Below are positions 1-8,424 of a DNA stretch of 23,946 nt, piece after piece. How positions within the stretch are numbered: the stretch's first letter is position 1; each line of letters begins with the position of its first letter. The notes under the pieces are model-generated. The model was not told the origin of the DNA, made no database searches, and saw nothing but the letters and a program-made list of their open reading frames with translations. The stretch comes from Blautia faecis. GTDB taxonomy: Bacteria; Bacillota; Clostridia; Lachnospirales; Lachnospiraceae. The position numbers were made by a program, and so were the translations under genes. The stretch spans positions 1 to 23,946 of the forward strand of contig NZ_JAJCIA010000053.1 of NCBI RefSeq assembly GCF_020554845.1. Reading direction: 5' to 3'.

Positions 1-44
1 AGCTTGTTTACTATACCACTGCCGCAAGGAATCGTCAAGCACTT

Positions 45-74
45 TTTACAAAAAAATTTATATTTTTTTATAAC
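45..74 (+). promoter_or_regulatory. Possible promoter of the AraC-type regulator
   Basis: TTTACA (45-50) and TATAAC (69-74) are separated by 18 bases in a very AT-rich stretch, 115 bases before the chosen start at 189. The match is moderate, and AT-rich DNA gives such matches by chance. Nothing else is recognisable in 1-188. Confidence 0.35.
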
Positions 75-188
75 ATTATTTTCAAGATCCTTTTTCTTCA
101 ATCATTGACTTTCGCCCTCAGACATGATAGCGTCAATACATGCAACAAATTCATTATTTTATACCCTTTCCCCAGTTTGGAGGTTTCT

Positions 189-1166
189 ATGTATCAGCAG
201 CAATCACCAGCATTAAAAGAAACAAATCCTCATGGCTCCCAGGCTTTTCCCTGTGCTTTTTACCGTTTAAAACTAAGCGGACACGGAATCCTGGTTAAGC
301 ACCATTGGCACGAGGAGGTCGAGATTATTTACTTTCCCGGTGGAATCTTCACCTTAGATATTAATATGGAAACATTTGATGTATCTTCAGAATGTTTTTA
401 CTTTATTAATCCCGGCGAACTGCACAGCATACGTGCACGCTCAAAAGAAGTCTCCATGGAATACGCTGTCGTTTTCCAACCGGAACTGCTCTGCTCTCCT
501 TTTTACGATACGGTTCAGACTCAGCTTGTCCAGCCATTGCAAAACGGACGTCTGATTTTTCCAAGATGTATTTCTGCAAACCATCCTGTTTTTCCTATTA
601 TAAAGGAGCAGTTCCAGAACATCACTAACGCATTTTACCGCTGCAGCTTTTCTGAACAATTGGAAGAGCTTCATGATTCCTTACATATAAATTTATTCCG
701 CGCTTCTGGAAATGCCATTGTCGGCCTGGCAGATCAGCTTCTGATCAAGGCTTCCCTGTTAAATATTTTTGCAGATTTTTCCAATCGCCAGCTTTTTTCC
801 CAGACTGAAAAATCTGATGACCACAGGGTCGAGACCATAAAAACCACAATCACTTACATCCGCGACCATTACCAGGAAAAAATTTATATCCGCGATCTGG
901 CATCCCTGATCGGACTCAATGAGCAATACTTTTGCCGTTTTTTTAAAAAAGCAATCGGCATGTCTCCCATAGAATACCTGAATGAATATCGCATCCGCCA
1001 GGCAGTACGTTTATTAAAAGACAGCAGTCTTCCAGTGACCGAGATATGTCTGGACTGTGGTTATAACAATATGGGGAATTTTCTCAGAGAATTTCGCAAA
1101 TATACAGGAACCACACCTCTGCAATATCGGAAACACAGCCAGGGGATTGAGAATCCTTCCTTATAA
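189..1166 (+). CDS. AraC-family transcriptional regulator with cupin sensor domain
   Basis: A 325-residue DNA-binding regulator, probably sugar-responsive. The N-terminal ~150 residues look like an AraC-type cupin ligand-binding domain (KHHWHEEVEIIYF near residue 37). The last ~100 residues carry the double helix-turn-helix of the family: IRDLASLIGLNEQYFCRFFK for the first helix pair, then VTEICLDCGYNNMGNFLREF and KYTGTTPLQYRK, the usual family ending. The open frame extends upstream to 105, but I chose the ATG at 189 because GGAGG lies at 179-183, five bases before it. The alpha-glucosidase gene follows 154 bases downstream on the same strand, so it is the natural target. The effector is unknown; a di- or oligosaccharide is inferred only from the neighbour. 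Confidence 0.9.
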   Translation: MYQQQSPALKETNPHGSQAFPCAFYRLKLSGHGILVKHHWHEEVEIIYFPGGIFTLDINMETFDVSSECFYFINPGELHSIRARSKEVSMEYAVVFQPELLCSPFYDTVQTQLVQPLQNGRLIFPRCISANHPVFPIIKEQFQNITNAFYRCSFSEQLEELHDSLHINLFRASGNAIVGLADQLLIKASLLNIFADFSNRQLFSQTEKSDDHRVETIKTTITYIRDHYQEKIYIRDLASLIGLNEQYFCRFFKKAIGMSPIEYLNEYRIRQAVRLLKDSSLPVTEICLDCGYNNMGNFLREFRKYTGTTPLQYRKHSQGIENPSL

Positions 1167-1187
1167 AACACGCTTGCCCCCCCTATG

Positions 1188-1278
1188 TACGAAATGATTT
1201 TCCAAACAATCTCTGGTCAAAATTTCGTATTTTTTAATCAAATTAAGGGAAGTATTTTCTTTTTCATGTATGTATAAT
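1188..1278 (+). promoter_or_regulatory. Inverted repeat and -10 box upstream of the alpha-glucosidase gene
   Basis: TACGAAAT (1188-1195) and ATTTCGTA (1222-1229) are perfect 8-bp inverted arms, 34 bp centre to centre. TATAAT follows at 1273-1278 in the context TATGTATAAT. No good -35 box sits 17 bp upstream, which is typical of activator-dependent promoters. An AraC dimer site is a reasonable inference. Arms of this length in AT-rich DNA could be chance. Confidence 0.4.
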
Positions 1279-1320
1279 GTACTTAGTTCAAAGATAATCA
1301 TTATATATAAGGAGACATAA

Positions 1321-2997
1321 ATGAATAGCACGAAAAAAAAATGGTGGCAGGATAAAGTAGCCTATCAGATTTATCCGAAAAGCTTTTATGACACAAACGG
1401 TGATGGAATCGGCGATCTGCCGGGAATTATTGAGAAACTGGATTATTTAAAGGAGCTGGGGGTTGACATTGTCTGGCTTTCCCCCTGCTATCGCTCCCCT
1501 CTTGCCGACCAGGGATACGATATTTCCGATTATTACGACATTGACCCGCGATTCGGAACTATGGAGGATATGGACCGCCTTATCGCAGAAGCAAAGAAGC
1601 GGGACATGTATATTGTCATGGATCTGGTTGTAAACCACTGCTCTGATGAGCACGAATGGTTTAAAAAAGCCTGTAAAGATCCGGATGGAAAATACGGCCG
1701 TTTCTTCTATTTAAGAGACAAAGAAGATGGTAAGCTTCCTACTAACTGGCGCTCCTATTTCGGAGGTTCGGTATGGGAGGATCTGCCTGGCACCAACAAA
1801 CAGTACCTTCATGTTTTTCATAAAAAGCAGCCTGACCTGAACTGGGAAAATCCAGAGCTCCGTGAGGAAGTATATAAAAATATTAACTGGTGGCTGGACA
1901 AGGGTCTTGGCGGTTTCCGCATTGATGCTATCATTAATATCAAAAAAGCTCTTCCTATGCATGATTATGAGCCTGATCGTGAGGACGGACTCTGCAGCAT
2001 CAATAAAATGCTGGAGGAAGCTACCGGAATCGGAGAATTTCTTGGAGAAATGCGTGACCGCACCTTCAAGCCTCACGATGCTTTTTCCGTAGGTGAGGTT
2101 TTCAACGCAAAAGACGAAGAGCTCCCGGATTTTATTGGAAACAATGGTTATTTTTCTTCTATGTTCGACTTTAACGAAACTATTTTCGGAGGTTCTGAAA
2201 AAGGCTGGTACGATTGCAAAGAAATCACACCTGACGACTACAAGCGCTGCTGTTTTGAGACACAGGCCAAAATGGGGGATTTCGGATTCGTTTCCAATAT
2301 TATCGAGAATCATGACGAACCTCGCGGTGTCAGTCACTATATTCCAGAAGGTGATTGCTGTGACACAAGCAAAAAAATGCTGGCAGCATTGAATTTCATG
2401 CTTCGTGGACTTCCCTTTATTTATCAGGGACAGGAGCTTGGCATGGAAAATATCCCGTTCAAATCAATTGACGAGGTAGATGATATTTCAACTCTGGATG
2501 AATATAAAGTTGCACTTGACGCCGGACTTACCCCGGAAGCAGCTTTGAAAGCTGTTGCCCGCCGCAGCCGCGACAATGCCCGTACCCCCATGCAGTGGAC
2601 TGGTGAGGAAAATGCCGGATTTACAGCTGGTACACCGTGGCTTCGGGTAAATTCCAATTATACCGCAATTAATGTGGAAAAAGAGACGATTGATCCAAAT
2701 TCCGTACTTAATTTCTATAAGAAACTGATCGCTCTTCGCAAGGATCCGGAATATAAAGAAACCGTTGTGTATGGTGCTCTGGAGCCCTTTATGGAAGACC
2801 GGCATAATTTAATGGCATACTACCGTAAAGGAGATAAAACTTTACTTGTGGTTGGCAATTATCAGTGGGATGAGCAGGAAATTACACTTCCATCAGAATG
2901 CAAAAAGGTGCTGATCAATAACTACCCGGATATGGTTCTGGATGGAAATTCAGTTAAGCTGCATGGATATCAGGTGCTGGTTGTGGAGTTAGCGTAA
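1321..2997 (+). CDS. GH13 alpha-glucosidase / oligo-1,6-glucosidase
   Basis: A 558-residue cytosolic glycoside hydrolase of the oligo-1,6-glucosidase/alpha-glucosidase branch of GH13, with the usual length and no signal peptide. It would cleave terminal alpha-glucosyl bonds of imported oligosaccharides. Visible landmarks are the calcium loop DTNGDGIGD (24-32), the DLVVNH region (101-106), GGFRIDA with nucleophile D202, SVGEV with acid/base E259, and IENHDEPR with H331 and D332. A small beta-rich C-terminal domain ends the chain. AAGGAG lies 6 bases before the ATG. The residues after D202 are AIINIKK rather than the VIN seen in Bacillus oligo-1,6-glucosidases, so the exact linkage preference (alpha-1,4, alpha-1,6, sucrose or trehalose type) cannot be read from sequence. 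The AraC-type gene just upstream probably controls it. Confidence 0.92.
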   Translation: MNSTKKKWWQDKVAYQIYPKSFYDTNGDGIGDLPGIIEKLDYLKELGVDIVWLSPCYRSPLADQGYDISDYYDIDPRFGTMEDMDRLIAEAKKRDMYIVMDLVVNHCSDEHEWFKKACKDPDGKYGRFFYLRDKEDGKLPTNWRSYFGGSVWEDLPGTNKQYLHVFHKKQPDLNWENPELREEVYKNINWWLDKGLGGFRIDAIINIKKALPMHDYEPDREDGLCSINKMLEEATGIGEFLGEMRDRTFKPHDAFSVGEVFNAKDEELPDFIGNNGYFSSMFDFNETIFGGSEKGWYDCKEITPDDYKRCCFETQAKMGDFGFVSNIIENHDEPRGVSHYIPEGDCCDTSKKMLAALNFMLRGLPFIYQGQELGMENIPFKSIDEVDDISTLDEYKVALDAGLTPEAALKAVARRSRDNARTPMQWTGEENAGFTAGTPWLRVNSNYTAINVEKETIDPNSVLNFYKKLIALRKDPEYKETVVYGALEPFMEDRHNLMAYYRKGDKTLLVVGNYQWDEQEITLPSECKKVLINNYPDMVLDGNSVKLHGYQVLVVELA

Positions 2998-3038
2998 ACG
3001 ATTTTCACGCTTGGTATTTATTGTATTCCAACACCTTA

Positions 3039-3067
3039 TTGACAATTTTTCCCATTATTACTATAAT
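3039..3067 (+). promoter_or_regulatory. Consensus promoter for the thiamine unit
   Basis: A perfect TTGACA (3039-3044) and a perfect TATAAT (3062-3067) are separated by 17 bases. Transcription would begin near 3074, just before the TPP riboswitch. Confidence 0.85.
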
Positions 3068-3078
3068 AACAAAAGAAC

Positions 3079-3166
3079 AGGGGAGCTTGTACACAGGCTG
3101 AGAGGAAATTGTGAATTTCGACCCTATTACCTGATGCGGATAATGCCGCCGTAGGAAGTCATCATG
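3079..3166 (+). promoter_or_regulatory. TPP riboswitch (THI element)
   Basis: The sequence has the conserved marks of the thiamine pyrophosphate aptamer in order: a GGGGAGCTTGT start, the CTGAGA bulge (3098-3103), ACCCT, the ACCTGAT segment (3129-3135), GCGGATAATGCCGCCGTAGG and the closing GGAAGTCAT. A terminator follows 17 bases later. By family knowledge, TPP binding favours the terminator and turns off the HMP salvage genes thiD and cytX. Confidence 0.95.
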
Positions 3167-3181
3167 GGTTTGATTTTTTTC

Positions 3182-3211
3182 GGAGACACCTCATTGGGGT
3201 GTCTCTTTTTT
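3182..3211 (+). terminator. Riboswitch-controlled intrinsic terminator
   Basis: GAGACACC (3183-3190) pairs perfectly with GGTGTCTC (3198-3205) and is followed by six T residues. It sits between the aptamer and thiD, so control is by premature termination. Confidence 0.9.
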
Positions 3212-3296
3212 CATATGGCAGCAATGCAGCGTTCGGCTGGGGGCACCACTTTCGGACGCTATATAAAATTAATGCATACATAACAACAGTGCCGGT

Positions 3297-3324
3297 TTGT
3301 AAAAAGATTTTTTCACGTTATAAC
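3297..3324 (+). promoter_or_regulatory. Possible second promoter between riboswitch terminator and thiD
   Basis: TTGTAA (3297-3302) and TATAAC (3319-3324) are separated by 16 bases, about 50 bases before the thiD start. If active, it would bypass riboswitch control. The match is only fair. Confidence 0.3.
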
Positions 3325-3376
3325 TCATAACTCGTGGAAACTGCTTCAAACAAGGCCAAGAGAAAGGAAGAAAATT

Positions 3377-4219
3377 ATGAGAACAGCATTAACAATCGCT
3401 GGAAGTGACTCCAGCGGAGGCGCCGGTATCCAGGCTGATATCAAGACAATGATCAGCAATGGAGTATATGCCATGAGTGCGATTACCGCACTTACCGCAC
3501 AGAATACTACCGGTGTAACAGGTATTATGGAAGCAACGCCAGAATTTCTGGCCGACCAGCTGGATAATATTTTTACAGATATTTATCCGGATGCAGTGAA
3601 GATTGGAATGGTATCTTCCAGCGCATTGATTGAAACCATTGCGAAAAAACTTCGCCAGTATGAAGCAAAGAACATTGTAGTAGACCCGGTTATGGTCGCT
3701 ACAAGCGGAGCCAAGCTGATCAATGATGAAGCCATTGAAGCCCTTAAAAGTCAGCTTCTTCCAATGGCCACAGTCCTGACACCGAATATTCCGGAGGCAG
3801 AGGTTCTGTCCGGAATGAAAATAGAAACTGCCGAGGATATGATCAAAGCCGCTGCTGCCATCGGGGAGAAATACAGCTGTGCAGTGCTTTGCAAGGGTGG
3901 TCATCAGCTGAATGACGCTAATGACCTTCTGTGGCGCAAAGGCGATTACAAATGGTTCCAGGGAAAGCGGATCAACAATCCAAACACTCACGGAACAGGA
4001 TGTACCTTATCCAGTGCCATTGCTTCTAATCTGGCAAAGGGATTTGACCTGGATACTTCCGTGGAGAGGGCAAAGAAATATATTTCCGGAGCACTTGCTG
4101 CTATGCTGGATCTTGGAAAAGGCAGTGGTCCTATGGATCACGGATTTGCAATAAAAAATGAATTCACACTGTCACATGACGAGATTACGGCAGAAGCCGC
4201 TGATAAGGAGGCAAAATAA
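3377..4219 (+). CDS. thiD: Hydroxymethylpyrimidine / phosphomethylpyrimidine kinase
   Basis: Phosphorylates 4-amino-5-hydroxymethyl-2-methylpyrimidine (HMP) to HMP-P and then HMP-PP for thiamine synthesis in the cytosol. The 280-residue protein shows the ribokinase-fold marks of ThiD: LTIAGSDSSGGAGIQAD (5-21), TAQNTT with the pyrimidine-contacting Q42, VVDPVMVATSG (101-111), LTPNIPEAE (134-142) and the anion-hole/catalytic GTGC at 206-209. AGAAAGGAAG precedes the ATG. The gene follows the TPP riboswitch, and its stop is one base before cytX, so the two are coupled. No thiE, thiM or thiC is present here, so the locus looks like HMP salvage rather than a full pathway. The tail past ~265 (AEAADKEAK) is slightly longer than usual. 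Confidence 0.95.
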   Translation: MRTALTIAGSDSSGGAGIQADIKTMISNGVYAMSAITALTAQNTTGVTGIMEATPEFLADQLDNIFTDIYPDAVKIGMVSSSALIETIAKKLRQYEAKNIVVDPVMVATSGAKLINDEAIEALKSQLLPMATVLTPNIPEAEVLSGMKIETAEDMIKAAAAIGEKYSCAVLCKGGHQLNDANDLLWRKGDYKWFQGKRINNPNTHGTGCTLSSAIASNLAKGFDLDTSVERAKKYISGALAAMLDLGKGSGPMDHGFAIKNEFTLSHDEITAEAADKEAK

Positions 4220-4220
4220 C

Positions 4221-5396
4221 ATGACTGAAAAACGTACTTCCATTTTTGAAAACGGCCTGATCTGGTTTGGCGCTGGTGTTTCCCTGGCGGAAATCCTCAC
4301 CGGAACCTATTTTGCCTCACTTGGCTTTGGAAAAGGTCTTCTTGCCATTATCATCGGACATATTATTGGCTGTACCATGCTTTTCCTCGCCGGAGTGATC
4401 GGCGGAAAAACACGCCGCAGTGCAATGGAAACCGTAAAAATGAGCTTTGGGGAAAAGGGCGGGATTTTCTTCTCCTTCCTGAATGTACTTCAGCTGGTTG
4501 GCTGGACTGCTATTATGATCTACGACGGAGCTCTGGCCGCAAACGGTGTGTTACATACCGGAAGCTGGGTATGGTGTCTGGTAATCGGTGCACTGATCGT
4601 ACTGTGGATTTTTATCGGCATCACAAACCTTGGAAAAATCAACACCATCGCTATGGCAGCACTTTTTATCCTTACACTGGTACTCTGCAAGCTCATCTTC
4701 TTTGATGGCGGGACTGCACTTGCCATTGGCGAGGAAGCCATGTCCTTTGGTGCTGCGGTTGAGCTTTCTGTTGCAATGCCACTGTCCTGGCTGCCGCTGA
4801 TCAGTGATTATACCCGCGAGGCGAAGGAGCCAGTGAAAGCAACTGCTGTAAGCTCTATTGTTTACGGTCTTGTAAGCTGCTGGATGTATGTAATCGGTAT
4901 GGGTGCAGCGATTTATACCGGTGAATCCGACATTGCTCAGATTATGGTGAAAGCCGGACTGGGAATTGCAGGCCTTCTGATCATTGTATTTTCCACTGTT
5001 ACCACCACATTCCTGGATGCTTACTCCGCCGGAATTTCATCTGAATCTGTATTTTCCAAAATTAATGGAAAATATGCCGCAATTGCCGTAACCATCATCG
5101 GAACAATTGCTGCAATTGTATATCCAATGGACAACATTACCGATTTCCTGTATCTCATCGGTTCTGTATTTGCACCGATGATTGCCATTCAGATTGCCGA
5201 TTTCTTCCTTCTGAAGCGTGCTGACAGCCTGGGCGAAGCGGTTGACATAACAAATGCGGTAATCTGGGTGATCGGATTTGTGCTGTACCGAATTTTAATG
5301 AGAATTGATATTCCTGTGGGAAATACACTGCCAGATATGGTGGTTACCATTCTCATTTGTATGATCGTGCGAAATGTTTTAAAGAGTAAAAAATAG
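4221..5396 (+). CDS. cytX: Putative hydroxymethylpyrimidine permease CytX (NCS1 family)
   Basis: A 391-residue polytopic inner-membrane transporter of the cytosine/purine (NCS1) type, with about 12 hydrophobic segments. The N-terminal block ENGLIWFGAGVSLAEILTGT, then FASLGFGKGL and IIIGHIIGCT, is characteristic of CytX, and PLSWLPLISDYTREAKEP (near 195) is the mid-protein signature of the family. Family members found under TPP riboswitches were assigned to HMP uptake by comparative genomics. Placement here, one base after thiD and behind the riboswitch, agrees with that. The ATG at 4221 was chosen over the upstream in-frame start because AAGGAGGC lies 8 bases before it and because the earlier start overlaps thiD. 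Confidence 0.93.
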   Translation: MTEKRTSIFENGLIWFGAGVSLAEILTGTYFASLGFGKGLLAIIIGHIIGCTMLFLAGVIGGKTRRSAMETVKMSFGEKGGIFFSFLNVLQLVGWTAIMIYDGALAANGVLHTGSWVWCLVIGALIVLWIFIGITNLGKINTIAMAALFILTLVLCKLIFFDGGTALAIGEEAMSFGAAVELSVAMPLSWLPLISDYTREAKEPVKATAVSSIVYGLVSCWMYVIGMGAAIYTGESDIAQIMVKAGLGIAGLLIIVFSTVTTTFLDAYSAGISSESVFSKINGKYAAIAVTIIGTIAAIVYPMDNITDFLYLIGSVFAPMIAIQIADFFLLKRADSLGEAVDITNAVIWVIGFVLYRILMRIDIPVGNTLPDMVVTILICMIVRNVLKSKK

Positions 5397-5406
5397 ACTT
5401 TCACTT

Positions 5407-5482
5407 TAGAGTGTATTGGATAAAAGGCTTTCTGCAAGATGTGCTTCGCAATTTGCAGGAATGATTTTTCAAACACGCTCTA
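5407..5482. repeat. Short palindromic repeat, family R (copy 1)
   Basis: A ~76-bp element starts 10 bases after the cytX stop. Its ends are imperfect inverted repeats: AGAGTGTATTGGATAAAA on the left, and on the right the complement of AGAGCGTGTTTGAAAAA. The middle, TTTCTGCAAGATGTGC then TTCGCAATTTGCAG, folds into a hairpin on CTGCAA/TTGCAG. The block TTTCTGCAAGATGTGC recurs near 20605 and 22361 (copies 2 and 3), and the tip AGCGTGTTTGAAAAA recurs at 22342 and 22950. It looks like a small non-autonomous dispersed repeat. Confidence 0.7.
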
Positions 5483-5543
5483 GCTTTCGTATAAACACTA
5501 CTCGGTTCAGGAAAGTGCCAGAGATGGGCTTTCTTATAAATCC

Positions 5544-5576
5544 AAAAAGGGGCTGCCATTTCCCGGCAGTCCCTTT
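5544..5576. terminator. Two-way intrinsic terminator between cytX and the fucosidase gene
   Basis: GGGGCTGCC (5549-5557) pairs with GGCAGTCCC (5565-5573), with one G-U pair. The stem is preceded by AAAAA and followed by TTT, so it can serve the + strand thiD-cytX unit and the - strand peptidase-fucosidase unit, which converge here. The - strand T-tract is the better one. Confidence 0.8.
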
Positions 5577-5633
5577 CTGTTTATTTCTGTTTATTTCTGT
5601 TTATTTCTTTTTATATCTGCTTATATCTGTTTA
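5574..5633. repeat. Six-copy 10-bp tandem repeat running into the fucosidase stop codon
   Basis: Exactly six 10-bp units of the type TTTCTGTTTA (three identical, three with 1-2 changes) fill 5574-5633. The last three bases (TTA, 5631-5633) are the TAA stop of the - strand fucosidase gene. Every unit ends in TTA, so the - strand carries TAA every 10 bases, in rotating frames. Confidence 0.85.
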
Positions 5634-6953
5634 TTCTTCAGTTTCTTCCAGCGTTACTTCCACAACCGTATCCCGATCATCCGGAAGCGGGTAGCTGTCG
5701 CAGGTGTCAGCGTTGAGGAAGAAGAACTGATTCTGGGAGTATTCCTTCAGGTTCCAGTAATCCGTAAGCTTTACCTCGGAATTGTCGGAAAGACGGCGGA
5801 GTTTTTTGATCTTGCCGTGGATTCCGGTGAGAGGGATTGCTCCTGCCTGGGGCTCCATAACGTGGGCGTAGATCTTATTTCCGTTGCGGGTGTAACGGCC
5901 CCATTCCGGTTTATCGATTTCAGCATAGCCACAGCCGTAGATGCTCTTGGAGTTCTCGTCCATCCACTCTCCTACTTCTTCCAGAATCTTCACAGACTCC
6001 TTCGGAATACGGCCTTTTGCATCAGGCCCCACATTCAGGAGCAGGTTGCCGCCCTTGCTGACACACTCAACCAGCATGTGGATGACCATTTCAGCTGATT
6101 TATAATGACGGTCACTGGAGGAATAGCCCCAATTGTTATTCAGGGTCAGGCAGGCTTCCCATGGTACCGGATTACCAAGCTCATTGCGGATTCCTGCTGG
6201 TGGGATCATCTGCTCCGGAGATGCGAAATCACCGGAATATTCGGTAGGATTTGCAGTAAGGATAGAACCGGAATCCTCAGCACTGCCCTCCAGACGGTTA
6301 TCAATGATCAGCCAGGGCTGGATGGAACGCACCATGGAAATCAGCTCCTGGGCTTTCCATTTGTCGCACTTCATATCGCCGTAGGAGAAGTCGAACCACA
6401 TCAGATCCAGCTTACCATAATTGGTAAGAAGCTCTTTGATCTGCCCAAACATAAATTCCAGATAGCGGTCGAAATCGCGGTTTTCATTGGAGCATTCCGG
6501 ATGGTTGCGCATTGGATGGTGCATATCCCCATAGTGTGGGAAATCCGGGTGGCGCCAGTCTATAATAGAAAAATACAGACCTACTTTGATTCCTTCTGCA
6601 CGGAATGCCTCCAGGAACTCTTTTACCAGGTCTTTGTGGCAGGCTGCGTTCATGGAATTGTAGTCAGTAAGTTTGGTGTCAAAAAGGCAGAAGCCGTCGT
6701 GGTGTTTGGCTGTGAGCACAGCATATTTCATGCCCGCCTTTTTCGCAAGACGCGCCCACTCTCTTGGGTTGTAATTCTCAGCTGTGAACTCTTCTGTGAG
6801 ATGGCAGTAGTCCTCATGTGGAATCTGCTCCATGCTGCGCACCCATTCTCCTCTGGCAGGGATTGCATAAAGTCCCCAGTGAATAAACATGCCGAAACGG
6901 GCGTCACGGTACCATTCGGTACGTTTTGTTCTTTCTTCGATTACTTTGTTCAT
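5631..6953 (-). CDS. GH29 alpha-L-fucosidase
   Basis: A 440-residue glycoside hydrolase that removes alpha-linked L-fucose from glycans by a retaining mechanism. Family marks are RFGMFIHWGLYA (19-30), KHHDGFCLFDT (83-93), YFSIIDWRHPD (127-137) and LMWFDFS (184-190), where D188 is the expected nucleophile. FASPEQ and NLLLNVGPDAKGRIP further along are typical GH29 blocks. There is no signal peptide and no carbohydrate-binding module, so it should act in the cytosol on imported fucosylated oligosaccharides. The acid/base residue is poorly conserved in GH29 and I cannot point to it. The gene is 24 bases behind the M28 peptidase gene, with AAAGGA before the ATG, and is very likely co-transcribed with it. 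Confidence 0.92.
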   Translation of the reverse strand: MNKVIEERTKRTEWYRDARFGMFIHWGLYAIPARGEWVRSMEQIPHEDYCHLTEEFTAENYNPREWARLAKKAGMKYAVLTAKHHDGFCLFDTKLTDYNSMNAACHKDLVKEFLEAFRAEGIKVGLYFSIIDWRHPDFPHYGDMHHPMRNHPECSNENRDFDRYLEFMFGQIKELLTNYGKLDLMWFDFSYGDMKCDKWKAQELISMVRSIQPWLIIDNRLEGSAEDSGSILTANPTEYSGDFASPEQMIPPAGIRNELGNPVPWEACLTLNNNWGYSSSDRHYKSAEMVIHMLVECVSKGGNLLLNVGPDAKGRIPKESVKILEEVGEWMDENSKSIYGCGYAEIDKPEWGRYTRNGNKIYAHVMEPQAGAIPLTGIHGKIKKLRRLSDNSEVKLTDYWNLKEYSQNQFFFLNADTCDSYPLPDDRDTVVEVTLEETEE

Positions 6954-6977
6954 TTTATAATGTCCTTTCCTGTAACA

Positions 6978-8240
6978 TTAGGCAAAATACTTTTCCAGTT
7001 CTCTCTTCATATCCTCTGGAATTTCCCGTTCAAAGGAAAGTTCTGGCTCGTTTGCCACCCATGCAGCTGCTGTGCAGAGAGTTTTCGCCCCTTCTTCCAG
7101 TGCGCGAGGAGATATATATTCTACTGTATCGTGTCTTGTATGCATGCCAAAGCCGTCACGGTTTAAGGTAAGCGCTGGCACACCTTTCCATGCGAAAGTA
7201 TTGGAATCGCTGGCCCAGACCTGATTTTTGATGGTAACACCCAGCTGATTTTCTTCCATGAGGTTTTTCAGTTCTGCACAGACAGTCGGATCTGCAGTTA
7301 CTCCCAGAACGTTTCCTCCCAGGAGCTGCCCTGCCAGGTCTACATTCAGATTAAACACATGGCTGCTCATTTCTCCTTCATGGGATTTCACATAATTCTG
7401 GCTTCCAACCAACCCTTTTTCCTCGGAGCCAAACCAGATGAACTCCATAGTTCTGGCTGGTCTGTGCTCTGCGAAATGATGAAAAGCTTCCATCACCATG
7501 GCTCCGCCGGACATATTGTCATATGCACCAGGGCCTTCCGGAACAGAATCATAATGAGCCGTTACCGTAACGATTTCTTCTGGAAAATCAGTTCCCAGAA
7601 TGCGTACTGCCACATTGGCGGAATTGCGGGAAATCTCGCTCTGCTGAATGTTCAGGCAGCACTGAGATGCCTGTTTTTCCACGATTTCCACTGCATCCAG
7701 GTAATGGACAGATGCGCCTGGAAGATCACCTGCCTTGCGGCGGTACTGGGTTGGAATCCGGTCTTCCCCCTGATCCAGCGGCGTGCCGCATACGGTTACA
7801 AAGCCAAGTGCACCTGCTGCTTTTATTTTATTTATCGTATCTTCACGAATAGGATCGCAGACCAGCACAACTGCCCCTTTTGCCTGGGAAAGACTGATGT
7901 CATCTCCTTTTCCCACGAAGAGAAATGGTGCTGTGATGCCCTCTTCCAGGGTGCAGGCGCCATTCAGGTAGGCACGCACCGGATAAGCCTTCTTATAAGG
8001 CTGGCAGATTACCAGCTCTGCCTTTTTCTGCTGAAAATCCGGACACTGGAAAAATTCCATGCGGGGTGTCTGAATGTAGACAGACTTTCCCGTCTGGGCT
8101 GCTGCCTGCTCCGCTTCCTTCAAAATGTATTCAGCTGCTTTGTGCTCCCCCTTAGTGCCGGATTCACGGACGTATGCCGTGTCAGCTACAAACTGATACG
8201 CGCGTTGTCCATTTGGGTGAATTTCTGTGTATTTATTCAT
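6978..8240 (-). CDS. M28-family zinc metallopeptidase (aminopeptidase-like)
   Basis: A 420-residue di-zinc peptidase of family M28. Metal and catalytic residues are visible: H229 with D231 (TAHYDS), bridging D241 (GAYDN), catalytic pair E273/E274 (GSEEKGLVGS), D301 (NVDLAG) and H370 (HTRHDTVEY). Residues ~90-190 resemble a protease-associated (PA) insert, as found in several M28 enzymes. No signal peptide is seen, so it probably acts in the cytosol on peptides. It starts with GGAG 8 bases before the ATG. It lies 184 bases behind the transglutaminase-like gene and 24 bases before the fucosidase gene, suggesting joint use of glycopeptide-derived substrates (inference). The exact specificity is not readable. 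Confidence 0.9.
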   Translation of the reverse strand: MNKYTEIHPNGQRAYQFVADTAYVRESGTKGEHKAAEYILKEAEQAAAQTGKSVYIQTPRMEFFQCPDFQQKKAELVICQPYKKAYPVRAYLNGACTLEEGITAPFLFVGKGDDISLSQAKGAVVLVCDPIREDTINKIKAAGALGFVTVCGTPLDQGEDRIPTQYRRKAGDLPGASVHYLDAVEIVEKQASQCCLNIQQSEISRNSANVAVRILGTDFPEEIVTVTAHYDSVPEGPGAYDNMSGGAMVMEAFHHFAEHRPARTMEFIWFGSEEKGLVGSQNYVKSHEGEMSSHVFNLNVDLAGQLLGGNVLGVTADPTVCAELKNLMEENQLGVTIKNQVWASDSNTFAWKGVPALTLNRDGFGMHTRHDTVEYISPRALEEGAKTLCTAAAWVANEPELSFEREIPEDMKRELEKYFA

Positions 8241-8424
8241 AATTTACTCCATTTAGAGATGGCTTCCGATTTACTCCTATTTAATGCGCTACATTCAGAG
8301 GCCTTGCAATTTTCCTTATTATGCTTTGCTGCGCACCTCTAGAGCACAAAGAAAACCATCTCTATATTTCTTAGAAATTCTACTATATACTTCAAAAACT
8401 ACTATATCTTCTTTTAAATGCAAT

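Noticed and set aside
6105..7166. Long + strand open frame of 353 codons opposite the fucosidase gene
   Set aside because: It is an antisense shadow of the GH29 gene, whose catalytic motifs are intact on the other strand. The frame shows no family pattern or ribosome site.
8255..8363. AGAGATGG/CCATCTCT inverted arms in the gap between the transglutaminase-like and M28 genes
   Set aside because: Arms are 8 bp with ~93 bases between them and no T-tract, so a terminator or operator is not supported. Nothing else is clear in 8241-8424.
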